Origin: Burkholderia ubonensis
GTDB lineage: Bacteria; Pseudomonadota; Gammaproteobacteria; Burkholderiales; Burkholderiaceae
Assembly: GCF_902833085.1 (NCBI RefSeq)
Contig: NZ_CADFEB010000007.1
Span: 124,001 to 188,000 of the forward strand
DNA: 64,000 bases
Direction of reading: 5' to 3'
Below are positions 56,382 to 64,000 of the stretch, one piece after another. Below the pieces are notes generated by a model, which was given only the letters and a program-made list of their open reading frames with translations, was not told the DNA's origin and made no database searches. Position numbers and translations under genes: made by a program. The stretch's first letter is position 1, and each line of letters begins with the position of its first letter.

Positions 56382-58280
56382 ATGGCACACGAAACGATGA
56401 GCTTTCAGGCAGAGGTCAAGCAACTCCTCCACCTGATGATTCATTCGCTTTACAGCAACAAGGAAATCTTCCTGCGCGAACTGGTGTCGAACGCGTCCGA
56501 CGCCGCCGACAAGCTGCGCTTCGAGGCGCTCGCGAACAACGCGCTGTACGAGAACGATCCGAACCTGCGCATCCGCATCGGCTACGACAAGGCCGCGCGC
56601 ACGATCACCATCGAAGACAACGGCATCGGCATGAGCCGCGACGAGGCGATCGCGAACCTCGGCACGATCGCGCGCTCGGGCACCAAGGAATTCTTCTCGA
56701 AGCTGTCCGGCGACCAGCAGAAGGACGCCGCGCTGATCGGCCAGTTCGGCGTCGGCTTCTACTCGGGCTTCATCGTCGCGGACAAGATCAGCGTCGAGAC
56801 CCGCCGCGCGGGCCTGCCGGCCTCGGAAGGCGTGCGCTGGGAAAGCGCGGGCGAGGGCGACTTCACGGTCGACGCGATCGAGCGCGCGCAGCGCGGCACG
56901 ACGATCACGCTGCATCTGCGCGAAGGCGAGGACGAGCTGCTGTCGTCGTACCGCCTGAAGTCGATCATCCAGAAGTACTCGGACCACATCGCGCTGCCGA
57001 TCCTGATGCAGAAGGAAGAATGGGATCAGGAAAAGGGCGAGATGGTCCTGAAGGACGAGGACGAGACCGTCAACCAGGCCAGCGCGCTGTGGACCCGCTC
57101 GAAGAGCGACGTCACCGACGAGCAGTACAAGCAGTTCTACCAGCACGTCGCGCACGACCACCAGGACCCGCTCACGTGGACGCACAACCGCGTCGAGGGC
57201 CGCAGCGAATACACGCAGCTGCTGTTCGTGCCGGCGCACGCGCCGTTCGACCTGTGGAACCGCGACTACCGCGGCGGCCTGAAGCTGTACGTGAAGCGCG
57301 TGTTCATCATGGACGACGCGGAGCAACTGCTGCCGCAGTACCTGCGCTTCGTGAAGGGCGTGGTCGATTCGGCGGACCTGCCGCTCAACGTGTCGCGTGA
57401 AATCCTGCAGGAAAGCCGCGACGTGAAGGCGATCCGCGAAGGCGTGACGAAGCGCGCGCTGTCGATGCTCGAGGAGCTCGCGAACGCAGAGGACGATGCG
57501 GGCAAGGAGAAGTTCACGACGTTCTGGCGCGCGTTCGGCCAGGTGCTGAAGGAAGGGCTCGGCGAGGATCAGGCGAACCGCGAGCGCATCGCGAAGCTGC
57601 TGCGCTTCGCGTCGACGCACGGCGATACCGCCGAGCAGGACGTGGCGCTCGCCGACTACGTCGCGCGCATGAAGCCCGAGCAGAGCAAGATCTACTACGT
57701 GACGGCCGATACGTGGCAGGCCGCGAAGAACAGCCCGCATCTCGAGGTGTTCCGCAAGAAGGGCGTCGAGGTGCTGCTGCTGACCGACCGCGTCGACGAA
57801 TGGATGCTGTCGTTCCTGCACGAATTCGACGGCAAGCCGCTCGCGAGCGTTGCGCGCGGCGACCTCGATCTCGGCGAGCTGAACGACGACGAGAAGAAGG
57901 CGCAGGAGCAGGCAAGCGACGCGATCAAGCCGGTCGTCGACAAGATGAAGGAAGCGCTCGGCGACAAGGTGAAGGACGTGCGCGTCACGTTCCGCCTGAC
58001 CGATTCGCCGTCGTGCCTCGTCGCGGACGACAACGACATGAGCGGCTACCTGCAGCGGATGCTGAAGGCGGCCGGCCAGTCGGCCCCGTCGTTCCAGCCG
58101 ATCCTCGAGATCAATCCCGAGCATGCGCTCGTCAAGCAACTGAACGCCGACAGCGCCGATTTCGGCGACTGGTGCCACCTGCTGTTCGACCAGGCGCTGC
58201 TCGCGGAGGGCGGCATGCTGGACGATCCGGCGAGCTTCGTGAAGCGGACCAACGCGCTGCTGCTGTCGCGCGCCGCGTGA
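56382..58280 (+). CDS. htpG: Chaperone HtpG (Hsp90)
   Basis: The 632-residue cytoplasmic ATP-dependent chaperone shows the GHKL ATP site: [18 protein letters not shown] (N-box near residue 35), DNGIGM near 85, [11 protein letters not shown], and GQFGVGFYS near 125. The middle and C-terminal dimerisation domains follow. The length matches E. coli HtpG (624). It is transcribed from a textbook sigma-32 promoter. ubiC and a mug-like gene follow closely and could be co-transcribed. Confidence 0.97.
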   Translation: MAHETMSFQAEVKQLLHLMIHSLYSNKEIFLRELVSNASDAADKLRFEALANNALYENDPNLRIRIGYDKAARTITIEDNGIGMSRDEAIANLGTIARSGTKEFFSKLSGDQQKDAALIGQFGVGFYSGFIVADKISVETRRAGLPASEGVRWESAGEGDFTVDAIERAQRGTTITLHLREGEDELLSSYRLKSIIQKYSDHIALPILMQKEEWDQEKGEMVLKDEDETVNQASALWTRSKSDVTDEQYKQFYQHVAHDHQDPLTWTHNRVEGRSEYTQLLFVPAHAPFDLWNRDYRGGLKLYVKRVFIMDDAEQLLPQYLRFVKGVVDSADLPLNVSREILQESRDVKAIREGVTKRALSMLEELANAEDDAGKEKFTTFWRAFGQVLKEGLGEDQANRERIAKLLRFASTHGDTAEQDVALADYVARMKPEQSKIYYVTADTWQAAKNSPHLEVFRKKGVEVLLLTDRVDEWMLSFLHEFDGKPLASVARGDLDLGELNDDEKKAQEQASDAIKPVVDKMKEALGDKVKDVRVTFRLTDSPSCLVADDNDMSGYLQRMLKAAGQSAPSFQPILEINPEHALVKQLNADSADFGDWCHLLFDQALLAEGGMLDDPASFVKRTNALLLSRAA

Positions 58281-58288
58281 GCGCGCGA

Positions 58289-58876
58289 ATGCGCTTCGAC
58301 GGCGCTCAGTCGGGCTGGCGCGAGACGCCGCGGCCCGGCTGCACGCTCGACCAGCGCGACTGGCTGACGCGCGGCGGCTCGCTGACCGCGCATCTCGCGC
58401 GGCTCGGCCGCGTGAGCGTGCGCGTGACGCGCGAGGCGGTCGATGGCCCGTGGTTCGACGAGCACGCGGCGCTCGCGTGCGTGCCGCGCGCGCCGATGTG
58501 GGTGCGCGAGGTGATCCTGTCGGTCGACGGCACGCCGTACGTCGCCGCGCACAGCATTGCGCCGCTCGCCGCGAGCAAGGGCATCTGGCAGGCGATGCGG
58601 CGGCTGCGCACGCGGCCGCTCGCGGAGCTGCTGTACAGCGATCCGCAGGTCGAGCGCTCGGCGCTCGTCAGCCGGCGCGTGATCGCCGGCCATCCGCTGT
58701 ATGCGCTCGCGAGCCATGCGCTCGGCGGCGTGCGCGCGCCGCACGCGTTCGCCGCGCGGCGCTCGGTGTTTCAGCGGCACGGCGCGCCGCTGATGGTGAC
58801 CGAATGCATGCTGCCCGCGCTGTGGCGGCATGTCGAAGCGTATGGCGACGCTCTGCGCCCGTCGGGAGCCGCGTGA
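58289..58876 (+). CDS. ubiC: Chorismate--pyruvate lyase
   Basis: The protein of about 195 residues removes pyruvate from chorismate to give 4-hydroxybenzoate, the ring precursor of ubiquinone. The family pattern is visible in [20 protein letters not shown] (active-site Arg), PLAELLYSD and [20 protein letters not shown]. The start at 58289 was preferred, but a GTG at 58277 overlapping the htpG stop (GTGA) would add four residues. It ends with TGATG shared with the next gene. Confidence 0.9.
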   Translation: MRFDGAQSGWRETPRPGCTLDQRDWLTRGGSLTAHLARLGRVSVRVTREAVDGPWFDEHAALACVPRAPMWVREVILSVDGTPYVAAHSIAPLAASKGIWQAMRRLRTRPLAELLYSDPQVERSALVSRRVIAGHPLYALASHALGGVRAPHAFAARRSVFQRHGAPLMVTECMLPALWRHVEAYGDALRPSGAA

Positions 58877-59352
58877 TGCTGCAAGGCTTTGCGCCGGTCG
58901 TCGGGCCGGCCACCCATACGATGATCCTCGGCAGCTTTCCGGGTGAGGCGTCGCTGGACGCCGCGCAGTACTACGCGCATCCGCGCAACCAGTTCTGGCG
59001 GTTGCTCGGTGCGGTGCTCGGCGAGCCGGGGCTGCACGAGCTTGCGTACGACGCGCGGCTCGAACGCGTGCTGTCGCACGGGATCGGCATCTGGGACGTC
59101 CTCGACGCATGCCATCGCCAGGGCAGTCTCGATTCGGCGATTCGCCATGCGAAGCCGAATGATTTCGATGCGCTGCGCGAGCATGCGCCGCTGCTGAAGA
59201 GGGTGTGTTTCAACGGGAAGACGGCAGGGCGGTTTGCCGAAGTGATCGGGGCTGCCGGGTATGAAACGCTCGTGCTGCCTTCGTCGAGCCCCGCGAATGC
59301 GATGCTGTCGTTCGAGCAGAAGCTGGTCTTTTGGCGGGGAATTCGCGGCTGA
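58876..59352 (+). CDS. Mug-like uracil/hypoxanthine-DNA glycosylase
   Basis: The 158-residue protein belongs to the uracil-DNA glycosylase superfamily. Motif 1 reads ILGSFPGEASLDAAQYYAHPRNQFWRLLG, with the Tyr/Ala and Asn residues typical of family 6 (DNA-deoxyinosine glycosylase) and Mug-type enzymes; motif 2 is LPSSSPAN. It probably removes deaminated bases from DNA. Its ATG overlaps the ubiC stop by one base. The specific lesion cannot be read. Confidence 0.9.
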   Translation: MLQGFAPVVGPATHTMILGSFPGEASLDAAQYYAHPRNQFWRLLGAVLGEPGLHELAYDARLERVLSHGIGIWDVLDACHRQGSLDSAIRHAKPNDFDALREHAPLLKRVCFNGKTAGRFAEVIGAAGYETLVLPSSSPANAMLSFEQKLVFWRGIRG

Positions 59353-59447
59353 CTGCGCGCGGCTGACTGCGGCGAATCCCCGTCATCGCGCGTGGGCGGT
59401 ACGGCGCGGTCGAACCGTCGTTCGTTTCAGCCGCGCCGTGCATGCGC

Positions 59448-60035
59448 CTATTTTTGCAATTCGGGCGCCTTGGCCAGCGCGGATTGCAGTTTGGACACCG
59501 CATCGGCCGTAGCAAGCTGGCCGGCAAGGCCGAAGTTGCGCTTGAATTCGCTGAACTCCGCGTGGCCGGTACCCGTCACGTCCGCGGTGGTCACGGTCTG
59601 ACCGCTCGGGTCCGCCACCGTGCAAGCGAGGTTGACCGAGAAATTCGTGGGCGGCCACGTGAAGGGGCTCGGGGACGACGACGTCGTCTTGATCGTCGGC
59701 GTGATCACGTAATCAAGATGCTTGGCCTGAATCGTTGCTGCGTCCGGCGCACTCTTGAGCTTGGTCACATTCTTGAATACGTGGCCGAGACCGATGTAGA
59801 TCGGCAATTCAAGGTCGTGGTATGGGCGATAGCTCACCTTGTCACCGCCCCCGCCGGGCGTAATCACTTCCTTCGACAACTGTTCATCCGTGATGACAAG
59901 GCCCACCGTCTTGTCGAGTGGCGATGTCGACAGGGTCGGAATTTTGTTCGCGTCGCCGGTCAGCGAAATTTCGTGCGCGCAGCCGGATAATGCCGCGACC
60001 ACGCTTGCTGCTGCAATCATTCGAATCAATGCCAT
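59448..60035 (-). CDS. Lipoprotein of unknown function (195 aa)
   Basis: Lipobox ALSGC follows a 16-residue leader. The mature protein has KTVGLVITDEQLSKEVITPGGGGDKVSYRPYHDLELPIYIGLG and a beta-rich C-terminal half; there is no membrane helix. It lies 33 bp downstream of another lipoprotein gene. Both have lower GC than neighbours. Possibly envelope stress or surface assembly factors; no family recognised. Confidence 0.82.
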   Translation of the reverse strand: MALIRMIAAASVVAALSGCAHEISLTGDANKIPTLSTSPLDKTVGLVITDEQLSKEVITPGGGGDKVSYRPYHDLELPIYIGLGHVFKNVTKLKSAPDAATIQAKHLDYVITPTIKTTSSSPSPFTWPPTNFSVNLACTVADPSGQTVTTADVTGTGHAEFSEFKRNFGLAGQLATADAVSKLQSALAKAPELQK

Positions 60036-60068
60036 TATTCTTGGTCTCTCGTGTTGTGGTTGGTAACG

Positions 60069-60629
60069 TTATTGAATTGCCTCGAGGAAGGCGGGATCGG
60101 CGTATAGCTCGCCGAGCAACTTCTGCACGACGAGCGGATATTCTTCGCGTGCTTTCGGTACGGCGATCATTGCCGCGAATGCCGAATCCCATTGCGTGTG
60201 CGCGGATTTGACCTGGTCGTAACGCACTGCGCCGGCGCGCATCACGATGAAGCGTGCCGACATTCTCGCGGCGCCGGTTGCCAAGCCGACGTCGATGTCG
60301 TTTTCCAATAGCGTTGCCTTGATCTCGACATCGCTTTGTGGAGAAAGCTTGCCGGCCAACTGCAATTCCTTCGTCATCGCGTCGGCAAGATAGGCGCCGA
60401 ACGAATCTCCAACCGGGGATTTCATCAAGTTTGCGCGCAACGGGAGCGGGTACCGATTGGTGGTATCCGAGCGCGATTCGAATGCACCGATTTTCGCGTG
60501 CGCGGTCGTGACGTTCTTGAGCGACTGAATGTTGTCGACAGCGGGGGAATACGGCGGAGCGACCATCGAACAGGCGGCCAATAACACAATCGGCGTGATC
60601 AGGCCGACTGCTCGGACAACGTTGCGCAT
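60069..60629 (-). CDS. Lipoprotein of unknown function (186 aa)
   Basis: MRNVVRAVGLITPIVLLAAC is a lipoprotein signal. The body contains YPLPLRANLMKSPVGDSFGAYLADAMTKELQLAGKLSPQSDVEIKATLLENDID, resembling the LptE/YajI-type shallow lipoprotein layout of an export partner, though I cannot name a family. AGAGG upstream of 60629 fixes the start. First gene of a two-lipoprotein set. Confidence 0.82.
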   Translation of the reverse strand: MRNVVRAVGLITPIVLLAACSMVAPPYSPAVDNIQSLKNVTTAHAKIGAFESRSDTTNRYPLPLRANLMKSPVGDSFGAYLADAMTKELQLAGKLSPQSDVEIKATLLENDIDVGLATGAARMSARFIVMRAGAVRYDQVKSAHTQWDSAFAAMIAVPKAREEYPLVVQKLLGELYADPAFLEAIQ

Positions 60630-60837
60630 AGTTGAACTACCTCTGATTATTAAAATCGGCTTACACGGGGGCAGGGAAGCCATGCCGCCCGGTGCGCGAT
60701 CGGCGGGTGTTATAGCGTGAGGTCTTGTCTGATGGGAGCCGAATCGGCCACCGTTCGGGAATATCGGCACGGAACGGCGAATCTTGAATCGTAAGGAAAA
60801 CGGCGCACGGGGATTAAGGCGGGCAGGCCGGCCGCGG

Positions 60838-61092
60838 TCAATCGTCTTTGCCCCATCTCCATTTCGGCTTTTCGCCCTTCAGCCAGCACACGACGACCAG
60901 CGCCGCGGTCAGCAGCGCAACGCATGAGCCGAATGCGAATGGCGCCTCGTGCGGCGGCAGAAGCCACGCGCTCGCGACGACGCCGAGCAGGTACAGAAGG
61001 AGCGCCACCCAGCCTTGCCAGGTGACCGGCAAACCCCATCCCCATCCATAGCGTTTGGCCGGGAACCAGATTTTCTTGCCGTTCGATGCCAT
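60838..61092 (-). CDS. Small two-helix membrane protein
   Basis: The 84-residue protein starts MASNGKKIWFPAKRYGWGWGLP, with GGAGA upstream deciding the start. Two membrane helices (VTWQGWVALLLYLLGVVASAWLL and FGSCVALLTAALVVVCWL) are followed by a basic tail KGEKPKWRWGKDD. This form occurs as a DUF-type small protein in many proteobacteria. Function unknown. Confidence 0.85.
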   Translation of the reverse strand: MASNGKKIWFPAKRYGWGWGLPVTWQGWVALLLYLLGVVASAWLLPPHEAPFAFGSCVALLTAALVVVCWLKGEKPKWRWGKDD

Positions 61093-61250
61093 GCGATCTC
61101 CGGTCGTCAATGGATGCAGCGTAGCGCCAACAGGCGGCGAAGTCATGCGCGATCGAAGCGCTTCGCTATAGCGCTGTCGAGGGTCGTCCCCCGCCGCGAA
61201 TGCTATCCTCTCGTCCGCAAAACCCGCCTCACCCCCTGCGAGATTCATTC

Positions 61251-62168
61251 ATGACCCGACTGATCAAGCGCGCGTCCGCCGAGGCGCGCGCATTCAAGCG
61301 CGACGAGCCGTCCGCGTACAACGGCTCCTCGAAACTCAAGCCGCCGCGCGTGAAGCGCCGCGCGGACATCGACGAACACGACGACGTGCCCGTCCTCGAA
61401 GCGCCGCGCAAGCCGCGCTTCGCGCCGGTGACGTTCTCCGAGGAGCGCGGCGTGCGCTACCTGCACTTCGGCACCGAATGGGTGCAGGGTGCGATGCGGA
61501 TCTCGAAGCCGCTCCATATCGAGCTCGAGTATGCGCAGCAGATGATGGCCTGGCTGCTGTTCCTCGAAACGCCCGCGCGCATCGTGCAGCTCGGGCTCGG
61601 CACGGGCGCCCTGACCAAGTTCGCGCACCGCTTCCTGCCGCACGCGAAGGTCGAGGCGGTCGAGCTGAACCCGGCCGTGATCGTCGCCGCGCGCACGATG
61701 TTCGCGCTGCCGTCCGACGACGCGCGCCTCGCCGTCCACGAAGCGGACGCGTGGGACTTCGTCAACGACGCGGCCAACCGCGGCACCACGGGCGCGATCC
61801 AGATCGACCTGTACGATGCGACCGCGCGCGGCCCGGTGCTCGACAGCGTCGCGTTCTACCGCGCGGTGCGCGGCTGCCTCGCCGACGCGGGCATCGCGAC
61901 GATCAACCTGTTCGGCGATCATCCGAGCTTCGTGCGCAACATGAAGCACCTGAACGCGGCGTTCGACAATCGCGTGATCGCGCTGCCGGAAGTGCACGAC
62001 GGCAACCGCATCGCGCTCGCGTTCTCGGGACCCGCGCTCGACGTGACGTTCGCGGAGCTCGACGCGCGCGCGAAAGTGATCGAGGCGGCCGTCGACCTGC
62101 CCGCGCGCAAGTGGGTGAAAGCTTTGAAAGCATCGGTCGCGCCGAACGCGACGTCGTTCTCGATCTGA
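61251..62168 (+). CDS. Spermidine-synthase-like methyltransferase-fold protein
   Basis: The 305-residue protein has a basic, disordered N terminus (residues 1-55) and then a Rossmann methyltransferase-like core: VQLGLGTGALTKFAHRFLP is the SAM/dcSAM-binding loop, EAVELNPAVIVAARTMF the acidic strand-2 end, and IQIDLYDATARGPVL follows. Such SpeE-like proteins in Burkholderia are often annotated spermidine synthase, but the catalytic Asp pattern is not conclusive, so polyamine synthesis is unproven. Confidence 0.85.
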   Translation: MTRLIKRASAEARAFKRDEPSAYNGSSKLKPPRVKRRADIDEHDDVPVLEAPRKPRFAPVTFSEERGVRYLHFGTEWVQGAMRISKPLHIELEYAQQMMAWLLFLETPARIVQLGLGTGALTKFAHRFLPHAKVEAVELNPAVIVAARTMFALPSDDARLAVHEADAWDFVNDAANRGTTGAIQIDLYDATARGPVLDSVAFYRAVRGCLADAGIATINLFGDHPSFVRNMKHLNAAFDNRVIALPEVHDGNRIALAFSGPALDVTFAELDARAKVIEAAVDLPARKWVKALKASVAPNATSFSI

Positions 62169-62207
62169 CGCCTCATGCGCCGGCCGAATGCCGGCGCGAG
62201 CGCGCGA

Positions 62208-62236
62208 CAGGGACGGATCGTCCGGGTTCGTCCCTG
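62208..62236. terminator. Hairpin after the spermidine-synthase-like gene
   Basis: CAGGGACG (62208-62215) pairs with CGTCCCTG (62229-62236). A GCGCCGGC/GCCGGCGC hairpin precedes it at 62178-62197. Neither has a T-run. Confidence 0.45.
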
Positions 62237-62370
62237 CTTGACCGCGCTCACGCGGCTCCTATACTGGCGCGAAGCCAGGGGAGCCGCAGCTTACCCGTTT
62301 CGCCGCTCCTCTCGCCGCCGTACCCGTTCAAGACAAGAACTTCGATAACCGGGAATGATGAGGAGACGTC

Positions 62371-62613
62371 ATGGCTCACGATGCCGACGCCAACCGGGCC
62401 GCGAAGCGCTGGCTCTGGCTGCTGGTGCTGCCGCCGATCGCGATGGTCTGGGTGCCGTCGTACAACAAGGTCGATCCGCAATGGCTCGGCTTTCCGTTCT
62501 TCTACTGGTACCAGCTTCTGTGGGTGCTCATTAGCGCGGTGATCACCGCGTTCGTCTACCTCAAGACCAAGAACGCGTGGATGGGCGGCGGCACGCAAGG
62601 AGGCCGTCGATGA
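62371..62613 (+). CDS. DUF3311 small membrane protein, symporter partner
   Basis: The 80-residue protein has two membrane helices (WLWLLVLPPIAMVWVPSYNKV and YWYQLLWVLISAVITAFVYL) with the conserved FPFFYWYQLLW block of DUF3311. These genes nearly always precede a sodium:solute symporter, and here the stop overlaps the symporter start (ATGA, 62610-62613). It probably helps fold or regulate the transporter. Confidence 0.92.
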   Translation: MAHDADANRAAKRWLWLLVLPPIAMVWVPSYNKVDPQWLGFPFFYWYQLLWVLISAVITAFVYLKTKNAWMGGGTQGGRR

Positions 62614-64000
62614 ACCTTGCCGCGACTTTCGTTTTCGTCCTGCTCTTCATCGGCGTCACGATCATCGGCTTCCTCGCCGCGAACTGGCGGCGCGGCGATC
62701 TCGCGCATCTCGACGAGTGGGGTCTCGGCGGCCGCCGCTTCGGCACGATCGTCACGTGGTTCCTGCTCGGCGGCGACCTCTATACCGCCTACACGTTCGT
62801 CGCGGTGCCGGCGCTCGTGTTCGGCGCGGGCGCGATGGGCTTCTTTGCGCTGCCGTACACGATCGTCATCTATCCGTTCGCGTTCGTCGTGTTCCCGAAG
62901 CTGTGGAGCGTCGCGAAGCGCTACGGCTACGTGACCGCCGCCGACTTCGTCAATGCGCGCTACGGCAGCCGGATGCTCGCGCTCGCGATCGCGGTGACGG
63001 GCATCGTCGCGACGATGCCGTACATCGCGCTGCAGCTCGTCGGCATCGAGGTCGTGATCGGCGCGCTCGGCTTCGACACGACCGGCTTCGTCGGCGACCT
63101 GCCGCTCATCATCGCGTTCGCGATCCTCGCCGCGTACACGTACACGTCGGGCCTGCGCGCCCCCGCGATGATCGCGATCGTGAAGGACGTGCTGATCTAC
63201 ATCACGATCGCGGCGGCGGTCATCGTGATCCCGGCGAAGCTCGGCGGCTTCGGGCAGATCTTCGGCCACGTGCCGCCCGCGAAGCTGCTGCTCAAGGCGC
63301 CGGATGCGACAAGCCTGAACGGCTACAGCGCGTACGCAACGCTCGCGATCGGCTCGGCGCTCGCGCTGTTCCTGTATCCGCATTCGGTCACGGCGATCCT
63401 GTCGTCGTCGTCCGGCAACTCGATCCGCCGCAACATGGCGATGCTGCCCGCGTACTCGTTCGTGCTCGGCCTGCTTGCGCTGCTCGGCTACATGGCGCTT
63501 GCGTCGGGCGTGAAGGACATGCCGCAGTATGCGTCGTACTTCAAGGCGTTCGGCCCGAACTTCGCGGTGCCCGCGCTGTTCCTCGAGTATTTTCCGTCGT
63601 GGTTCGTCGGCGTCGCGTTCGCGGCGATCGGCATCGGCGCGCTGGTGCCGGCGGCGATCATGTCGATCGCGGCCTCGAACCTGTACACGCGCAACATCCA
63701 CCGCGAGTTCGTCAACCGCAACATGACGCACGACCAGGAGACCCACGTCGCGAAGCTGGTGTCGCTGATCGTGAAGGTCGGGGCGGTCGCGTTCGTCATC
63801 GGCTTGCCGCTGACCTACGCGATCCAGCTGCAGCTGCTCGGCGGGATCTGGATCATCCAGACGCTGCCCGCGATCGTGCTCGGCCTCTACACGCGCGTGC
63901 TCGACTATCGCGGCCTGCTGCTCGGCTGGGCGGCAGGCATCGTGTGCGGCACGTGGATGGCGGTCTCGCTGAAGCTCGCGAGCTCGATCTTCACGATCCA
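62610..64000 (+). CDS. Sodium:solute symporter (SSS family), partial
   Basis: At least 463 residues are visible before the window ends; the family runs to about 490-550. Features include LLFIGVTIIGFLAANWRR, the GGRRFGTIVTWFLLGGDLYTAYTFVA substrate helix, TYTSGLRAPAMIAIVKDVLIY (the family signature) and IGIGALVPAAIMSIAASNLYTRNI. It resembles the MctP/monocarboxylate (lactate, pyruvate, alanine) subgroup. The start is fixed by AAGGAGG-like sequence and the overlap with the DUF3311 gene. Confidence 0.92.
   Translation, partial: MNLAATFVFVLLFIGVTIIGFLAANWRRGDLAHLDEWGLGGRRFGTIVTWFLLGGDLYTAYTFVAVPALVFGAGAMGFFALPYTIVIYPFAFVVFPKLWSVAKRYGYVTAADFVNARYGSRMLALAIAVTGIVATMPYIALQLVGIEVVIGALGFDTTGFVGDLPLIIAFAILAAYTYTSGLRAPAMIAIVKDVLIYITIAAAVIVIPAKLGGFGQIFGHVPPAKLLLKAPDATSLNGYSAYATLAIGSALALFLYPHSVTAILSSSSGNSIRRNMAMLPAYSFVLGLLALLGYMALASGVKDMPQYASYFKAFGPNFAVPALFLEYFPSWFVGVAFAAIGIGALVPAAIMSIAASNLYTRNIHREFVNRNMTHDQETHVAKLVSLIVKVGAVAFVIGLPLTYAIQLQLLGGIWIIQTLPAIVLGLYTRVLDYRGLLLGWAAGIVCGTWMAVSLKLASSIFTI

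Overview
The window is a high-GC proteobacterial chromosome segment that looks like chromosome 1 of a Burkholderia species, probably of the cepacia complex. The signs are the strong G/C preference at third codon positions, a trimeric porin of the Burkholderia type, the hemX-hemY tail, nadE next to glnB, htpG followed by ubiC, and many small Burkholderia-type lipoproteins. Species assignment is inference; no marker here is decisive.

Layout. 1-5 kb: end of hemX, hemY, then a leftward carbon-catabolic set (MFS transporter, SDR dehydrogenase, aldehyde dehydrogenase). 5-11 kb: ppa, a GIY-YIG protein, a FemAB/GNAT-fold protein, nadE-glnB and a porin. 11-18 kb: LysR regulator, SSAT-like acetyltransferase, a HisJ-QMP amino-acid ABC importer and a pirin. 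17.5-20.4 kb: a Spy/CpxP-like periplasmic protein divergent from a response regulator/sensor kinase pair, with paired TTAC/GTAA direct repeats between them. 20.4-25.4 kb: an 88-aa unknown protein, a fused two-permease ABC transporter with its ATPase, and two paralogous lipoproteins. 25.6-31.7 kb: otsA with an overlapping P-loop gene, an EmrB-type MFS pump, small secreted proteins and ecotin.

31.9-35.7 kb: initiator tRNA-Met, then a small decayed genomic island in the 3' end of tRNA-Arg(CCU). It has a truncated P4-type integrase fused to a truncated, frameshifted serine resolvase, one unknown tail-anchored cargo protein of lower GC, integrase arm-like repeats at both ends, a cluster of six TGGAGAT-type heptamers, and a decayed att copy followed by what looks like the displaced tRNA-Arg terminator. 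This is the most unusual part of the window.

35.8-46.8 kb: rubredoxin, a DUF4399-type protein, the ABC-F ATPase uup, parE-parC (topoisomerase IV) with a tight DnaA-box cluster upstream of parE, a CopD-like membrane protein, a LysR/PACE efflux pair and chrA. 47-55.6 kb: a large GGDEF-EAL sensor protein, then a co-directional set (VOC protein, EamA exporter, PLP aminotransferase, RidA, PhzF) divergent from a MocR regulator, read here as one metabolic locus. 55.7-64 kb: a small secreted protein, htpG with a clear sigma-32 promoter, ubiC, a Mug-like glycosylase, two lipoproteins, a spermidine-synthase-like protein, and a DUF3311/sodium-solute symporter pair that runs off the right edge.
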